From Aedes albopictus (Eukaryota > Arthropoda > Insecta > Diptera > Culicidae): DNA of 64,000 nucleotides. Position numbers and translations under genes: made by a program. Where the stretch lies: positions 19,311,346 through 19,375,345 of the forward strand of contig NC_085137.1 in NCBI RefSeq assembly GCF_035046485.1. Direction: 5' to 3'. Under the pieces are notes generated by a model that saw nothing but the letters and a program-made list of their open reading frames with translations, had not been told where the DNA came from and searched no databases. Of this stretch, positions 21,968 through 33,535 are shown one piece after another (position 1 is the first letter of the stretch; every line of letters starts with the position of its first letter).

Positions 21968-23280
21968 TAACGGCCAGCGATGCGTAAACATTGCAGCCTC
22001 CCGTGGTATGGTAGTCCGAAGCACCTTCTTCCCCCGCAAAGATATCCACAAAGCCACCTGGAGATCACCCGACCATCAAAAAGAAAACCAAATCGACCAC
22101 GTTCTAATCGACGGTAAATTCTTCTCGGATACAACCAATGTCCGCACATACCGCAGTGCAAATATAGATTTGGATCACTGCTTAGTAGCTGTATGCATAC
22201 GCTCAAAACTTTCGACATTTATCACCACGCGTCGAAGTCGAACACCGCGACTCAACATCGAGCAGCTGCGTAACGTAGAAGTGGCTCAAGACTACGCGCA
22301 GCAGTTAGCAGTGGCCCTACCAACGGAAGAGCAGCTTGGCGCAGCTGCACTTGAAGATGGCTGGAGGGACATCCGATCCGCCATAGGTAGTACCTCGGCT
22401 ACAGCACTAGGCTTCGCGACTCCGAATCACAGAAACGGCTGGTACGACGGTGATTGTGAACAGATGAAAAACGAGAAGAATGCAGCATGGGCGAGAATGC
22501 TGCAACACCGTACGAGAGCGAATAAGGCACGTTACAGACAGGCGCGGAACAGGCAGAACTCAGTCTTCCCGATGAAGAAGCGCCAGCAGGAAGAACGAGA
22601 TCACGAAGCGATGGAAGAGCTGTACCGCGCTAAGGACACACGAAAGTTCTACGAGGAGCTGAACCGCTCGCGCAGAGGCTCCGTGCGACAAGCCGACATG
22701 TGTCGAGATAATTACGAGAATATTCTCACGAGCGAGCGTGAGGTGGTCGAGAGGTGGTGGCAACATTACGATGAGCACCTCAATGGCAACGTGGCAAGTA
22801 CCGAAGGTGGCGTGGTAACAGATCTAGGAGTATGTGCGCAGGACGAAAGGGTTCCGGCCCCTGACCTTCAAGAGATTGAGGAGGAGGTTGGCTGGTTGAA
22901 AAACAACAAAGCCGCTGGAGCAGATCAACTACCAAGCGAGCTTCTAAAATACGGTGGAGAAGCACTGGTGAGAGCACTACACTGGGTCATTACCAAGATT
23001 TGGGAGGAGGAAGTATTACCGGAGGAATGGATGGAAGGTATCGTGTGTCCCATCTACAAAAAGGGCGACAAGTTGGATTGCGGGAATTTCCGAGCGATCA
23101 CACTACTGAGCGCTGCGTACAAGATACTATCTCAAATTTTATGCTGCCGTCTATCACCGATTGCAAGAGAGTTCGTGGGGCAATATCAGGCTGGATTTAT
23201 GGGTGAACGCGCTACAACGGATCAGATGTTCGCCATCCACCAGGTGTTGCAGAAATGCCGCGAATACAACGTGCCCACAC
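21968..23280 (+). pseudogene. RTE endonuclease C-terminus plus RT N-half
   Basis: Open from about 21968; the first ATG is 22008. It contains the end of the endonuclease (QIDHVLIDGKF, the DH motif), a charged linker, then RT blocks: LKNNKAAGADQLPSELLKYG, CPIYKKGDKLDCGNFRAITL and VGQYQAGFMGERATTDQMF. Homology leaves this frame near 23280, and the last about 30 residues of the open frame (to 23375) are off-frame. Confidence 0.85.
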
Positions 23281-23640
23281 ATCAGTTGTTATCGATCTCA
23301 AATCGGCGTATGATACAATCGACCGAGAACAGCTATGGCAGATTATGCACGAATACGGATTCCCGGATAAACTGATACGATTGATCAAGGCGATGAAGGA
23401 TCGAGTGATGTACGTAGTTCGAGTATCAGGGACACTCCAAGTCCCTCCGAATCTCGCAAAGGGGTACGGCAAGGTATTGGTCTTTCGTGCTTGCTGTTCA
23501 ACATTGCGTTAGAGGGTGTAACAAGGAAAGCGGGGATAAACACGAGTGGAACAATTTTCTCTAATTCTTTTCAGCTGCTTGGTTTCGCTGATGATATTGA
23601 TAATATTGCTCGTAAATTTGAGACGATGGTGGAAACGTCA
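23255..23640 (+). pseudogene. RTE RT catalytic region, frameshifted
   Basis: One frame gives VVIDLKSAYDTIDREQLW (RT motif with the first catalytic Asp). After further frameshifts, 23579-23620 gives LGFADDIDNIARKFETM, with the FADD box at 23584-23595. Stops interrupt the segment, so no active enzyme can be made. Confidence 0.8.
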
Positions 23641-24309
23641 TCCGACTAAAGAGTGAAGCCAGGCGAATCGGATTAGTCATTAATGTGTCGAAAACAAAGT
23701 ACATGATGACAAAGGCTCCAGAGAAGAATCACCGCACCCGCCACCCCGAATTTCTATCGACGATGATGAAATCGAAGCGGATCGAGAATTCGTGTACTTG
23801 GGCTCACTGTTGACTCCGACAACGATACCTGCAGAGAAATTTAGAGACGCATTGTGGCAGGAAATCGAGCTTACTTTGGACTCCGCAGAACTCTACGATC
23901 GAATAAAGTTCGCCGTAACACGAAGCTAACTATCTACAAAACGCTGATAGACCGGTAGTTCTCTATGGTCACGAAGCATGGACCGTACGTGCAGAGGACC
24001 AACGCGCCCTTAGAGTTTTCGAACGGAAGATGTTGCGTACCATCTACGGCGGAGATGGAAGACGAGACTTGGAGAAAGCGAATGAACCACGAACTGCATC
24101 ATCTGCTGGGAGAACCAACCATCGTCCACAGCTACGGTGGACGGGTCACGTCATCAGAATGTCGGAGCAACCCGACTGAAATGGTTCTCGAGAGTCATCC
24201 GACCGGTACAAGAAGACATGGTGCGCAGCGAGCTAGGGGGGTCGAACAAGTGGAGGACGATCTGCGGACCCTACGCAGAGTGTGGAACTGGAGGACGGCT
24301 ACTATGTAG
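23641..24309 (+). pseudogene. RTE RT C-terminal region, decayed
   Basis: Pieces of the conserved tail appear in successive frames: FVYLGSLLT-type (about 23790-23815), VLYGHEAWTV (about 23955), a WRKRMNHELHHL block (24090-24110) and a final RRHGAQRARG-type stretch. Same order as in the intact tail at 37123-37950 (minus). Confidence 0.75.
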
Positions 24310-24639
24310 GTACAACAGAGGCCACCCAGGCCTTAGTCTGATCGGTAAGGCAAGTGAAATTTTGAAGGGGAGCCTCAAATGTGGGGGCTATTGCTATTTT
24401 ATATAGCCTAATCAAGAGAGCTCATGTTTCTGAGTATAACGTAATTTTATTGCGATTCAATTCCTTTGTTTTGATGGTTAAATAAACAAAATAAATCAAT
24501 TTTCCGTGGATAGAATGACAGTTTAATCGATATGACAGTTCGCCTCGAACAAAAAAAAATACCCATACAAACTTTAAAAGCATTTTAAGAATAGTTCCCG
24601 GCCACCAAAAATTATGAAATTTTGGATTTCGAGTAATTT

Positions 24640-25900
24640 TTGGACGGATATTCCTATTATGAATCGCTCCACCAGTTCTTTCTGGGATTCCTCAGGGAGG
24701 TATTTCTGGGATTCTTCCAGGAGTTTCTTCTGCGATTCCTAAAGAGGTATACGGGATTACTCCATGAACTTCTTCATTGGGGATTCCAGCGATTCATTCC
24801 AAAACTTCTTAATGATTTTCTTCTGAAATTCTTCCGGGTGTTTCAGGTTTCCTACAGGAATTCGTTCTGAGATTCCTCCAAGAATTCGTTCCAAGAATCT
24901 CCCAAGAGTTCTGGGATACTCCCAGGGTTTTTTCCTGGGATTTATCCAGGAGTTCGGGATATCTCCAGGAATTCTTGGATACCTTCAGGAATATTTTCGC
25001 GTGAAGTCTTAGAAGAAACATATGAAATAATCCCGGAAAGAGTTTCTCAAGAAAACTCAGAAGACATAAGAAAAACTCCTTGAGGAGTCTCAGAAGCAAC
25101 TTCTAGAGGAATATCAGAAAGAACCCATTGTATGACTCTCACATGGTACTGAACAACCTCAGAAAAAAATCTCGTAGTAATCCCAGAAAGAACTCCAGAA
25201 GAAGCCTTAAGGGGAACATCTGGAGGAATCCCAAAAAGAGATTTAGAAGAAGTCTTAGAAAGTGAAATCATCAAATAGAAGTATTGACGATTCCCAGATG
25301 GAACTCTCAATGGTATCCCTGAAGGAACTTCTGAAGGAATCTCAGAAGGAACGCTTGGAAGTACCTAGGAAAGAAATTCTGCAAAAGCCTCGGAAATAGT
25401 TCCTGAAGGTTTATGACATTATTAGAAAAACTGTCAATAATTCCTAGAGAAATCTCTGAAGGAATCTCTTGGAGGCATTCCAGAGAGAAACTTTGGAGGA
25501 ACCATAGAAGGAATCCATTGGTGGGATCACAGAGAGAACTTTCGTATACATCTTGAATAAACCTCAGGAAAAATCTCAGAAGGACCTCCCTGAGGAGACC
25601 TAGAAGAAACGCCTGGAGGAATCCTGGAATGATTTTCTAGAGAACTCCAGGGGAATTTCTGGAGGAATCTCGGAATTAATTCCTGTACGAATCCCAATTG
25701 AGGAACCTCGGGACAAATTCTTGGAACAATCTAGGATGAAATTCCTGGAAAAATCCTCCATGAGGAACCATAGAAGAAATTCTTGGAGAAATCCCTGAAT
25801 GAGTTGCTAAAAGAATCCCTACGGAAACCTTTGAGGGATTTAAGAATGGTATGATTTTTTGTTTTGGAATAACAGGCAAATCTTGTGGAATTCCAAAAGA
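24640..25900. repeat. AATTCCT-type array with internal inversion
   Basis: From 24640 to about 24980 units read TTCCTYCAGGAGTTC; from about 24980 to 25900 the complementary style (GGAGGAATCYCAGAAGGAAC) takes over, so the array is inverted about its middle. Frames here (24640-24870, minus 24809-25903) are array translations. The interval 24321-24639 before it shows no gene. Confidence 0.8.
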
Positions 25901-25909
25901 CATACTAGG

Positions 25910-26470
25910 GACGAACTGATGAGTTTAGGAAACAATCGGAGGGAGTTTATTGGCGATTCTGGTGACGATTACTGTTAGCGTGTGTTGGAAAATTAAAGTT
26001 GTATTCTGAGATTTCTGTATGAATTCTTTCCGAGAGTCCTCAAAATAATCCTTTTGAGATTTCTCCAAAAGATACTTCTGACACTGTTAAAGGACTTTCA
26101 GATATCCCTTTGGAAGGTACTTTTAGGAATCCTCAATTTGGAATGTCTAATGGATATTGGGTTGAGTTCATTAGGGTGAAGTACGTTAGGTAAACTGGGT
26201 TGTTAGACCGAAGTCCATAAGGTCGAATGGGTCAGTTAGTACCCCGTTATTAAAATTCCTTCATTAATGATGGTAAAATGTCTTTTCGAGTTCTTAGATG
26301 ACCAGCTTTGTGATATATTGCTTCTAATCAAAGCATACTAATAGTTCAGGGTTATTGGCGGTCACAATGCAAGCTTCCTTCTTTTAAAAACAGGCTATTC
26401 TTTCGAGGTATATGCATATAACATACTCAAATCATGCCACTGGGCTGCCTGTTCTTGGTTATAAACTCAT
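25910..26470. other. No gene recognised
   Basis: Transition sequence with decayed array words at its start. Nothing supported. Confidence 0.5.
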
Positions 26471-26474
26471 TCAG

Positions 26475-27780
26475 CCTAATGACCCAGGAATTGCAGAAGG
26501 AACTCCTAGAGGAATCCAGGAAGGAGTTCCTGGGAGAATCTCGGGAGGAAGCCTAAAAAGAGTTCGTGGAAAACCAAGAATAACCCTTTCGTGACGGAGC
26601 GCAAAAAATGGAAATCTCCATACAAATGGCTCTACTTTGGCTTTCCAGAGCTCTTAGATTTCCCAACAAAACAACAATATCCATTCCTCATTTGAAAGAA
26701 CTACTCTTTATCTTTCGATTTCTAGCTTTGACTACCTAGATGAATCGGAAATTAAAATTATGCGACAGACAAAACTTTTTCATGTTTTACAGTTTTTGTC
26801 CACTTTTTGTTTGCCTTATTGTGGTAAATTACACAGGCAACGTAAACAAAAGTTTTTTTACACACAAACAAGTATAAGTGATGGCTGAATCATTGAAACA
26901 GTTTACATCACATAAAACAAAGTCTAAACAGATGAAAAAAATATGCAAATCTTGTACCGCTCAACAGCACAATTGTGCTGGTTCGTCACGAAAGGGATAA
27001 GAAGTTCCTGAAGAAGTTCTTGGAGGAATCCTAGAACAAATTCCAGGAGAAATACTAAAAGGAACGACTCCCAAAGCTTCTGGAGTAATTTGGATGGAAT
27101 TTCTGCATATATCACGGAAGGACTTAGTGAGGGAATCTCTGAAGAAAATCCTGAAGGAAACCCTGGAAAACGCGTGGAAAAATCCCAGCGGGGATTCCTG
27201 GAAGGCTCATACAAGGAGCTCTAGGAGGAATCTCAGAAGCAAGATTCCTTAAAAGGAGGATAACTCTGAAGGAGAAATTACCGAAAGGAACTCCTCGAGC
27301 AATCACAGAAGGATCTCTTGAAGGAATCTCAGAATTCCTGTTTTCTCGAAGTAATTTCAAAAATCTTTTATTCTTGAAGTATCTCCATCAGAAATCCAAG
27401 AAAAAAATCTTTCTTGAGGAATCCCAGGTTTTCTCCAGGATTTTTTTTTTTCGAGATTCCATACAACATTTCTTCAAAAGTTCCATCTTAGATTTTTTCC
27501 GATTTTTTTTTGGAATTTCGTCAGGATTTTTTTTTGTCGGGAGTCCTCCTGGAACTTCTTACAGGATGTCTCTAATAACTCCTTCCGACATTCTCCAGGA
27601 TCTTCTTCTTGGTTTCCTCAAGGAGTTCCTTCGGCTATTCTTTTTTTTTTTTTTTTCAATCTGAAATCTCTTTAAAAATTCCACCCGGGATAACTTCCAA
27701 TATTCCTTCAGAAGTACATTCCTAGATTGTTTCAAGAATATATTCTGGGATTCCTTTACGATGACTCCAAATGACTCCAT
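26475..27780. repeat. AATTCCT-type array, two orientations, with an inserted spacer
   Basis: GGAGGAATCCAGGAAGGAGTTC-style units occupy 26485-26575 and 26995-27330; from about 27375 the complementary style (CCAGGATTTTTT, TTCCTTCAGAAGT) runs to 27740 with several long T runs. 26590-26990 is a non-array spacer. Array words resume on both sides of it, so it may be an insertion. Confidence 0.75.
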
Positions 27781-27789
27781 ATTTGCAGC

Positions 27790-28505
27790 CTGCAGCAATG
27801 CAGGAATCAGATGAAAGCTGGTAAATATACATGTAGTTCAGTTTCGTGTGGCCCTGGTACCATGCGGGCATTCTAAGAAATAAAACAAATTAGAAAACCC
27901 TCACTCCTCTCATCCTCTTTTCATTCACCATATCGAGAATTGAAATTGAAAAGGGTATCAGCGTACCTTTCAAGGTTAAAGCCCAGTTACGTGTTCGAAA
28001 GGAATCTCTCAAGAAACTTCTTGACCGATTCCTGACAGAAAGCTTCCATGGTGACTGCCATTTGAACTATCATTTCTTCGCAACTGCGTACTGTGATCGA
28101 AGAAAATGGTTTCTTGGGCGATTCAGGCAAGGAATTTCCCAAGCATCAAGATAGGCCGAAAAAATCCTTATGAACTGCAAACTAGGGCTAGTTGGCGTGT
28201 TATTCACTACATTGAAACCCGTTGAGTTCTCCAAGCTCGCACGAGTAAACACTAAGAGATGATATACCTCATTTTGCAAATGTCACGACAAACGGAACTC
28301 CGGGATTTTCACAGACTAAAAAGCAATTACCAAAACAAAGCTCAACGTGAAAAAGTGGCTGCAATTGAAATTGGGTTGGATCCAACAATCGACCCCGTAG
28401 GAACAAACCCTTCCGAGCTGCTGAGTTGCGCTAATCAAACCATTTAAAACAAGCCATACCAAGACAACAAGACAACAGAGGGAGGGAGAGAGAGAGTTCA
28501 TTCAA
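27790..28505. other. No gene recognised
   Basis: No domain-bearing frame. A GA-rich run (GGGAGGGAGAGAGAGAG) lies at about 28479-28496. Confidence 0.5.
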
Positions 28506-29108
28506 TTGAAAACGAGTCCCGTCCATCCCCCCGTCGCGTCGTCGAGTCAGCTCAGCGGCATGTTGCCCTTGATGAGTGGAACTAAACCGATGTCCACGAC
28601 GAAAGTTGTTCGCCCTGTACAAGTGGGTCATCCTCCGTTGGACGGCGAAGCTATACGCACCGTAGCTGGTCTAACTGCACTGCAGGGCAACCCGTTCGGC
28701 GATGGCGGTGGTGTGGCGTGGCGATCAAGTGGTGCCAAGAAACGGAAAGTTGTGTACGCTAACAAGCGTTTAATTGATTTAACCACATGTATCTCTGCAG
28801 TGTGCAAAATGTACTCCGGACACTTCGTGAACCGATCGTTAGGAGTCTTGCCTTCTGCCAGCGCCGCTTTGCACATCTCACGCCTTCCGGCTATGTTGCT
28901 TCGCGCTGTGATTAAACCGTGTGATGGGCGTTGCCCGGCGGAACTTGTTCTGGAAAATCTTACTTTTCGTTTCACTCTCTTTCTGTCAGGTTTTGTAGAG
29001 AGGTATGCATATCGAGCGAGCGGGTTTTCTGATGAGATAGGAGGTCGAATTACAGCTCTTGAGATGGATGTTTGTCCCATTTATGAATGCACATTAGCGA
29101 GACATTAA
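28506..29108 (+). CDS. Unassigned open frame, doubtful gene
   Basis: A 200-residue open frame in a locally GC-richer segment. I recognise no domain. A 150-residue frame is open on the opposite strand over 28628-29080, so at most one of the two is real and possibly neither. The start context is poor and no splice sites or polyadenylation signal are obvious. It could be an exon of an undetected gene or chance openness in less AT-rich DNA. Confidence 0.2.
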   Translation: MKTSPVHPPVASSSQLSGMLPLMSGTKPMSTTKVVRPVQVGHPPLDGEAIRTVAGLTALQGNPFGDGGGVAWRSSGAKKRKVVYANKRLIDLTTCISAVCKMYSGHFVNRSLGVLPSASAALHISRLPAMLLRAVIKPCDGRCPAELVLENLTFRFTLFLSGFVERYAYRASGFSDEIGGRITALEMDVCPIYECTLARH

Positions 29109-29480
29109 CCTGCGTTTAAGTATGGAAAGTGATAATCGCAGGATACGATAGAAATGCAATTATGAATGAAATTGAGAAATTATAAAGAGATGATGAGCTT
29201 AGCAGTGAGCGATTATTAATCATCTTCATCATACATCATCATTGCTAGGACTGCCAAATGGTGAAACGACAACCTGGAAGGAGGTTTTTTGTTGCTTTTT
29301 TATTCTTCAACCTGTTAACCTAATTTACAGCTCTTTTGTACACTATAGGGCACTGTTTGAGCGATTCCAATTGGCAACTGAACTTAAACTTTGTACAGCG
29401 CCTAAATGTTTACTATTCTGATTCTACTTTATCGAACTGGTTGCCTTTGCGCTGCTGTCACTTTTCTACCCTGTCCTGTC

Positions 29481-29841
29481 TGTCGTGACTGCGAAAGACG
29501 ACCAGCCAAATCTCAAACAGATGATGCGCAAAACACATCCATCTGATCCAAGATCAGCCAACAGAATGCCCTTGCCTTTCAAGACAAGAGAAAGCAGAAC
29601 CTCCAGCTTCGTGCTCTTGTTCGAACACACCCACACATCTCCCCTCTTACATAGCTTCATATAATAACTATCACGCGCACCATTCTCAAGCGCAACGTTA
29701 TGCACACATTCATGAGGGCTCCTATGCTGATGATCATTATCATCATCGCTTGCTCGAAAAATAGAGCACTCTCAAAATATACCATCTACAAATACACACT
29801 CTAAAATTAATTTAATTCAATTCCACATCATATCTACTACA
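29481..29841 (-). repeat. 3' LTR of the non-coding element
   Basis: Starts TGTCGTGACTGCGAAAGACG and ends ATCATATCTACTACA on plus. Its long frame (minus 29466-29705) is repeated with identical residues at the other copies, so the copies have hardly diverged. Confidence 0.8.
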
Positions 29842-29855
29842 TTCTCCTTCTCGTC
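29842..29855 (-). other. Polypurine tract candidate
   Basis: On minus, GACGAGAAGGAGAA abuts the TGTAGTAG start of the 3' LTR, the position where plus-strand DNA synthesis is primed in LTR elements. Confidence 0.6.
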
Positions 29856-30029
29856 TACTCTTAAGCGACCACAAATATATTATTTTAAAGTTTAACAAAG
29901 TTTGTCATTTACTAAAAAAAATAAAGTTTTTTCTTCAAACTATTCCAAACTGAGGGGCGAATCACCATTAAAACAACAGAATCGAAAATGCGTTAGAAAA
30001 TGAGCGATTTGGCCAGATTTGGCCTAATG

Positions 30030-32245
30030 CAATTAAAAATGCAATCTAATCTAAATTTAACCCTATCCAAATCTAATCTGAATCTAAATCCAACTAAAAT
30101 TTAATCAAAATCCAATAAAAATCCAATCTAAATTCAATGCAATCTATATCTATTCTAAATTTATTCTGAATTGAATCCCAATCCAATAATCATTGAAACC
30201 AATAAAAATCTGATCCAAGTCCAATCCATATACAAATTCAATCTAAATACATTCCAATTCGAATTCAATCCAAATCATATTTATACCGATCCAAGTTAAA
30301 TCAAAATCTAATACAAATCCAATCCATTTTTAATCTAATTGTAATCCAAAACCAATTCATATTCAATCCGAACATAATTCGAATTCAAATCCAATCCAAA
30401 TTTAATGCGAATCCAATTCAAATCCAATCAAAATCCAGTCTGAACGCATATCTAATCCAAATCAAATCCAAAACCATTTCAAATCCCAAAACAAATCCGA
30501 ATTCAATCACAATTCAATACAATCCTAATCCTATCCAAAACCAATTCAAATCCAATCCGTATATAATTCAAATCAATTTAAATCAAATCCAATCCAAATT
30601 CAATCCGAATCCAATTCAAATCCAAATCCAGTCTGAATTTATATCCAACCCGGGTAGACGAGAATATCTAAATCATATCTCAAATCAAACAACTTTTGCG
30701 TGATATGATTTTAATGTGTTATTCAAAAATTCAATGGATATCGCACGAATAGCTCAAAGTCATATGACATCAGTTTTTGTTCTTATCGAGATATCTGAAA
30801 ATTTCTACACACGAACAAATTTAGCTCTTCTGCACGAAATAGAACACATACACCCATAGAGATGGCTCGACAAATCTTGTCTGCTGTTGGTTTGATCTTG
30901 TAATATCTTAACGAGCACCATACTAGATTTTGCTGTTATTTCTGATCTCTTATCAATCAAACCAATATCAGTTCATGATCTTCAGTAATTCAGTCAGTAG
31001 TAACTGAATAATGTATTCATTAGATTTTTTCACCTACTCGGGAAACCAAATCTAAACCAAATCCAATCGAAATTCCGAATCCAATCCCAGTCCAAAATCA
31101 ATTCAAATCTAATCTAAACCCAATCCAATTCTAATCCAATCCAAATTCAACTCGAAAAAAAAAATCCAATCTGAATACATATCCAATACAATCTAATAAA
31201 AATCCAATTCTAATCCAATCCAAACCCAATACAAATCCACTTAATTTGAATCCAATTCAAATCCAATCCAAATCCAGTCTAAACGCATATCCAATCCAAA
31301 TAAAATCCAAACCCAATTCAAATCCAAAACAAATCCGAATTCAATCACAGTTCAATACAATCTTAATCCAATCCAAAACTAATCCGTATATAATTCAAAT
31401 CAATTCAAATCAAATCCAATCCAAATTCAATCCGAATCTAATTCAAATCCAAATCCAGTCTGAATACATATCCAAACCAAATCTAAACCAAATCCAATCG
31501 AAATTCCAAATCCAATCTCAGTCCAAATTCAATTCAAATCTAACCTAAATCCAATCCGATTCTAATCCAATCCAAATTAAACTCGAAAAAAAATCCAATC
31601 TGAATACATATCCAATACAATCTAATACAAATCCAATTCTAATCCAATCCAAACCCAATACAAATCCAATCCAAATTCAACCCAAATCCAACCTGAATCC
31701 AATCCAATTCAATAAAAAAAATTGTATCCAAATCCAAACCGAATCCAATTCACATCCAATTAAAATTCAATCCAATCCAATCCAAATCTCATCGATTTAA
31801 AAATTCAAAATTCGAATTCAATCCAAATCCAATTCAATCCATATTATTCCAAATCTAATCTGAATCTAATCCCAATCCAATAAACATTCAATCCAATCAA
31901 AATCCGGTCCAACTCTAATCCAAAACCAAATACAATCTAAATACTATCAAAATCTAATTCAAAATTAATCCAAATCAAATCTATAACGATCCAAACCCAA
32001 TCAAAATCTAATCGAAATCCAATCCAAATTCAATCCAAATCCAATTACAATCCAAATTCAATTCAAATCCAATCTAAATACAATCCAAATCCGATGCGAA
32101 TTCAATCCAAATTCAAAACAATAATATCCATTCCACATCTTATCCAAATCCAATCCTAATTCAAATCAAATCCAATTTGAATCCAATTCAATCTGAACTT
32201 CTATCCAATCCAATCCAAATCCAGTTCAGATTTAATATGATCGGA
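30030..32245. repeat. AATCCAAATCCAATCC-type array
   Basis: Over 2 kb of degenerate units of 5-12 bp (AATCCAAT, AATTCAAATCC, AATCTAAATCC). It contains one large duplication: about 425 bp at 30415-30648 plus 31043-31235 is repeated at 31250-31665, with marker words AATTCAATCACARTTCAATA and CTCGAAAAAAAATCCAATC. It forms the interior of the LTR element. The frame at 31246-31548 is array translation. Confidence 0.9.
30649..31042 (+). mobile_element. CCCGGGTAG-ended MITE with AA duplication and known empty site
   Basis: Inserted in one copy of the duplicated array. Left end CCCGGGTAGACGAG, right end CACCTACTCGGG (9-bp inverted termini CCCGGGTAG/CCCGAGTAG with one mismatch). AA flanks both sides (30647-30648 and 31043-31044). 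The sister array copy reads ATATCCAAACCAAATC without the insert at 31468-31483, which is exactly the sequence left when the element and one AA are removed. 394 bp, no coding capacity. A shortened relative lies at 7737-7936. Confidence 0.9.
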
Positions 32246-32306
32246 ATCAAAACTAGATTTCATGCAATCCATCCAACTCCATTTTTTTACCTTTTTGTGA
32301 AGATCT

Positions 32307-32775
32307 TGGATCATTCTCAGCCTACCCACTCACAAATGGGCCTACTGGAACTCCGTTTCTGTTTTTTTTTTGACAATCTCGGATCATTCTCAGCCTACCC
32401 ACTATCTGGTGGGCCTACTGGAACTCCGTTATTTTTTTCTTGCCATTTTTTTTGCTATAGTCTTGGACCATTCACAGCCTACCCACTATCTGGTGGGCCT
32501 ACTGGAACTCCGTTAGTCCGTTATTTTTTGCTTGCCATTTTTTTGCTATAGTCTTGGATCATTCACAGCCTACCCACTATCTGGTGGGCCTACTGGAACT
32601 CCGTTAGTCCGTTATTTTTTGCTTGCCATTTTTTTGCTATAGTCTTGGATCATTCACAGCCTACCCACCATCAAGTGGGCCTACTGGAACTCCATTTATT
32701 TAGTTTTTTTTTTTTGTGCGAATCTCGGATCATTCTCAGCCTACTCGTAGTGAGCCTACTGGAACTCCGTTAAAA
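32307..32775. repeat. Six-copy 62-91 bp tandem repeat with conserved hairpin
   Basis: Units begin TCTYGGAYCATTCWCAGCCTA and include GGGCCTACTGGAACTCCGTT plus a T-rich spacer, starting near 32307, 32379, 32461, 32552, 32641 and 32722. In each, the middle can fold: CCCACTATCTGGTGGG, CCCACTCACAAATGGG, CCCACCATCAAGTGGG. Lies next to the primer-binding-site end of the LTR element, where a leader or packaging structure would be expected. Confidence 0.85.
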
Positions 32776-32835
32776 AAACATCACTTTTCTTTATCCACAC
32801 TAATTATACTTACGCTACAGAAAAACACCGAGTAC

Positions 32836-32846
32836 CGACTGCGCCA
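32836..32846 (-). other. Primer binding site candidate
   Basis: On minus, TGGCGCAGTCG follows the 5' LTR end (GTCACGACA) after two bases. It begins with the universal TGG and matches the primer-binding type I recall from insect 17.6/297-like gypsy elements (serine tRNA). Confidence 0.65.
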
Positions 32847-32848
32847 AT

Positions 32849-33209
32849 TGTCGTGACTGCGAAAGACGACCAGCCAAATCTCAAACAGATGATGCGCAAA
32901 ACACATCCATCTGATCCAAGATCAGCCAACAGAATGCCCTTGCCTTTCAAGACAAGAGAAAGCAGAACCTCCAGCTTCGTGCTCTTGTTCGAACACACCC
33001 ACACATCTCCCCTCTTACATAGCTTCATATAATAACTATCACGCGCACCATTCTCAAGCGCAACGTTATGCACACATTCATGAGGGCTCCTATGCTGATG
33101 ATCATTATCATCATCGCTTGCTCGAAAAATAGAGCACTCTCAAAATATACCATCTACAAATACACACTCTAAAATTAATTTAATTCAATTCCACATCATA
33201 TCTACTACA
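32849..33209 (-). repeat. 5' LTR of the non-coding element
   Basis: Complete second copy of the 361-bp repeat, adjacent to the primer binding site on its minus-strand 3' side. On its other side it abuts an inverted LTR copy instead of host DNA. Confidence 0.8.
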
Positions 33210-33212
33210 TTG

Positions 33213-33533
33213 TAGATATGATGTGGAATTGAATTAAATTAATTTTAGAGTGTGTATTTGTAGATGGTATATTTTGAGAGTGCTCTATTTTTCGAGCAAG
33301 CGATGATGATAATGATCATCAGCATAGGAGCCCTCATGAATGTGTGCATAACGTTGCGCTTGAGAATGGTGCGCGTGATAGTTATTATATGAAGCTATGT
33401 AAGAGGGGAGATGTGTGGGTGTGTTCGAACAAGAGCACGAAGCTGGAGGTTCTGCTTTCTCTTGTCTTGATAGGCAAGGGCATTCTGTTGGCTGATCCTG
33501 GATCAGATGGATGTGTTTTGCGCATCATCTGTT
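33213..33533 (+). repeat. Inverted LTR copy
   Basis: Reverse complement of the LTR, lacking a few bases at its tip and about 34 bp at the other end. Together with 32849-33209 it makes a palindrome of about 640 bp centred on TACATT. One internal change (GATAGGCAAGG against GAAAGGCAAGG) separates it from the other copies. Confidence 0.85.
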
Positions 33534-33535
33534 TC

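Larger units (their letters stand above)
21600..24320 (+). mobile_element. Dead RTE-clade (JAM1-like) non-LTR retrotransposon
   Basis: 5'-truncated copy covering part of the apurinic-type endonuclease, the whole reverse transcriptase region and the RTE C-terminal region, broken by several frameshifts and stops. Order and motifs match the minus-strand copy at 37123-45660. No obvious target duplication was found; the 5' end is placed where endonuclease homology begins. Confidence 0.85.

Noticed and set aside
31246..31548. 100-codon Asn/Gln/Ile/Pro/Ser-rich frame
   Set aside because: Pure translation of the AATCC array.
30030..32245. CRISPR-like array
   Set aside because: Units are degenerate and of variable length, there are no unique spacers of constant size, and the context is eukaryotic.
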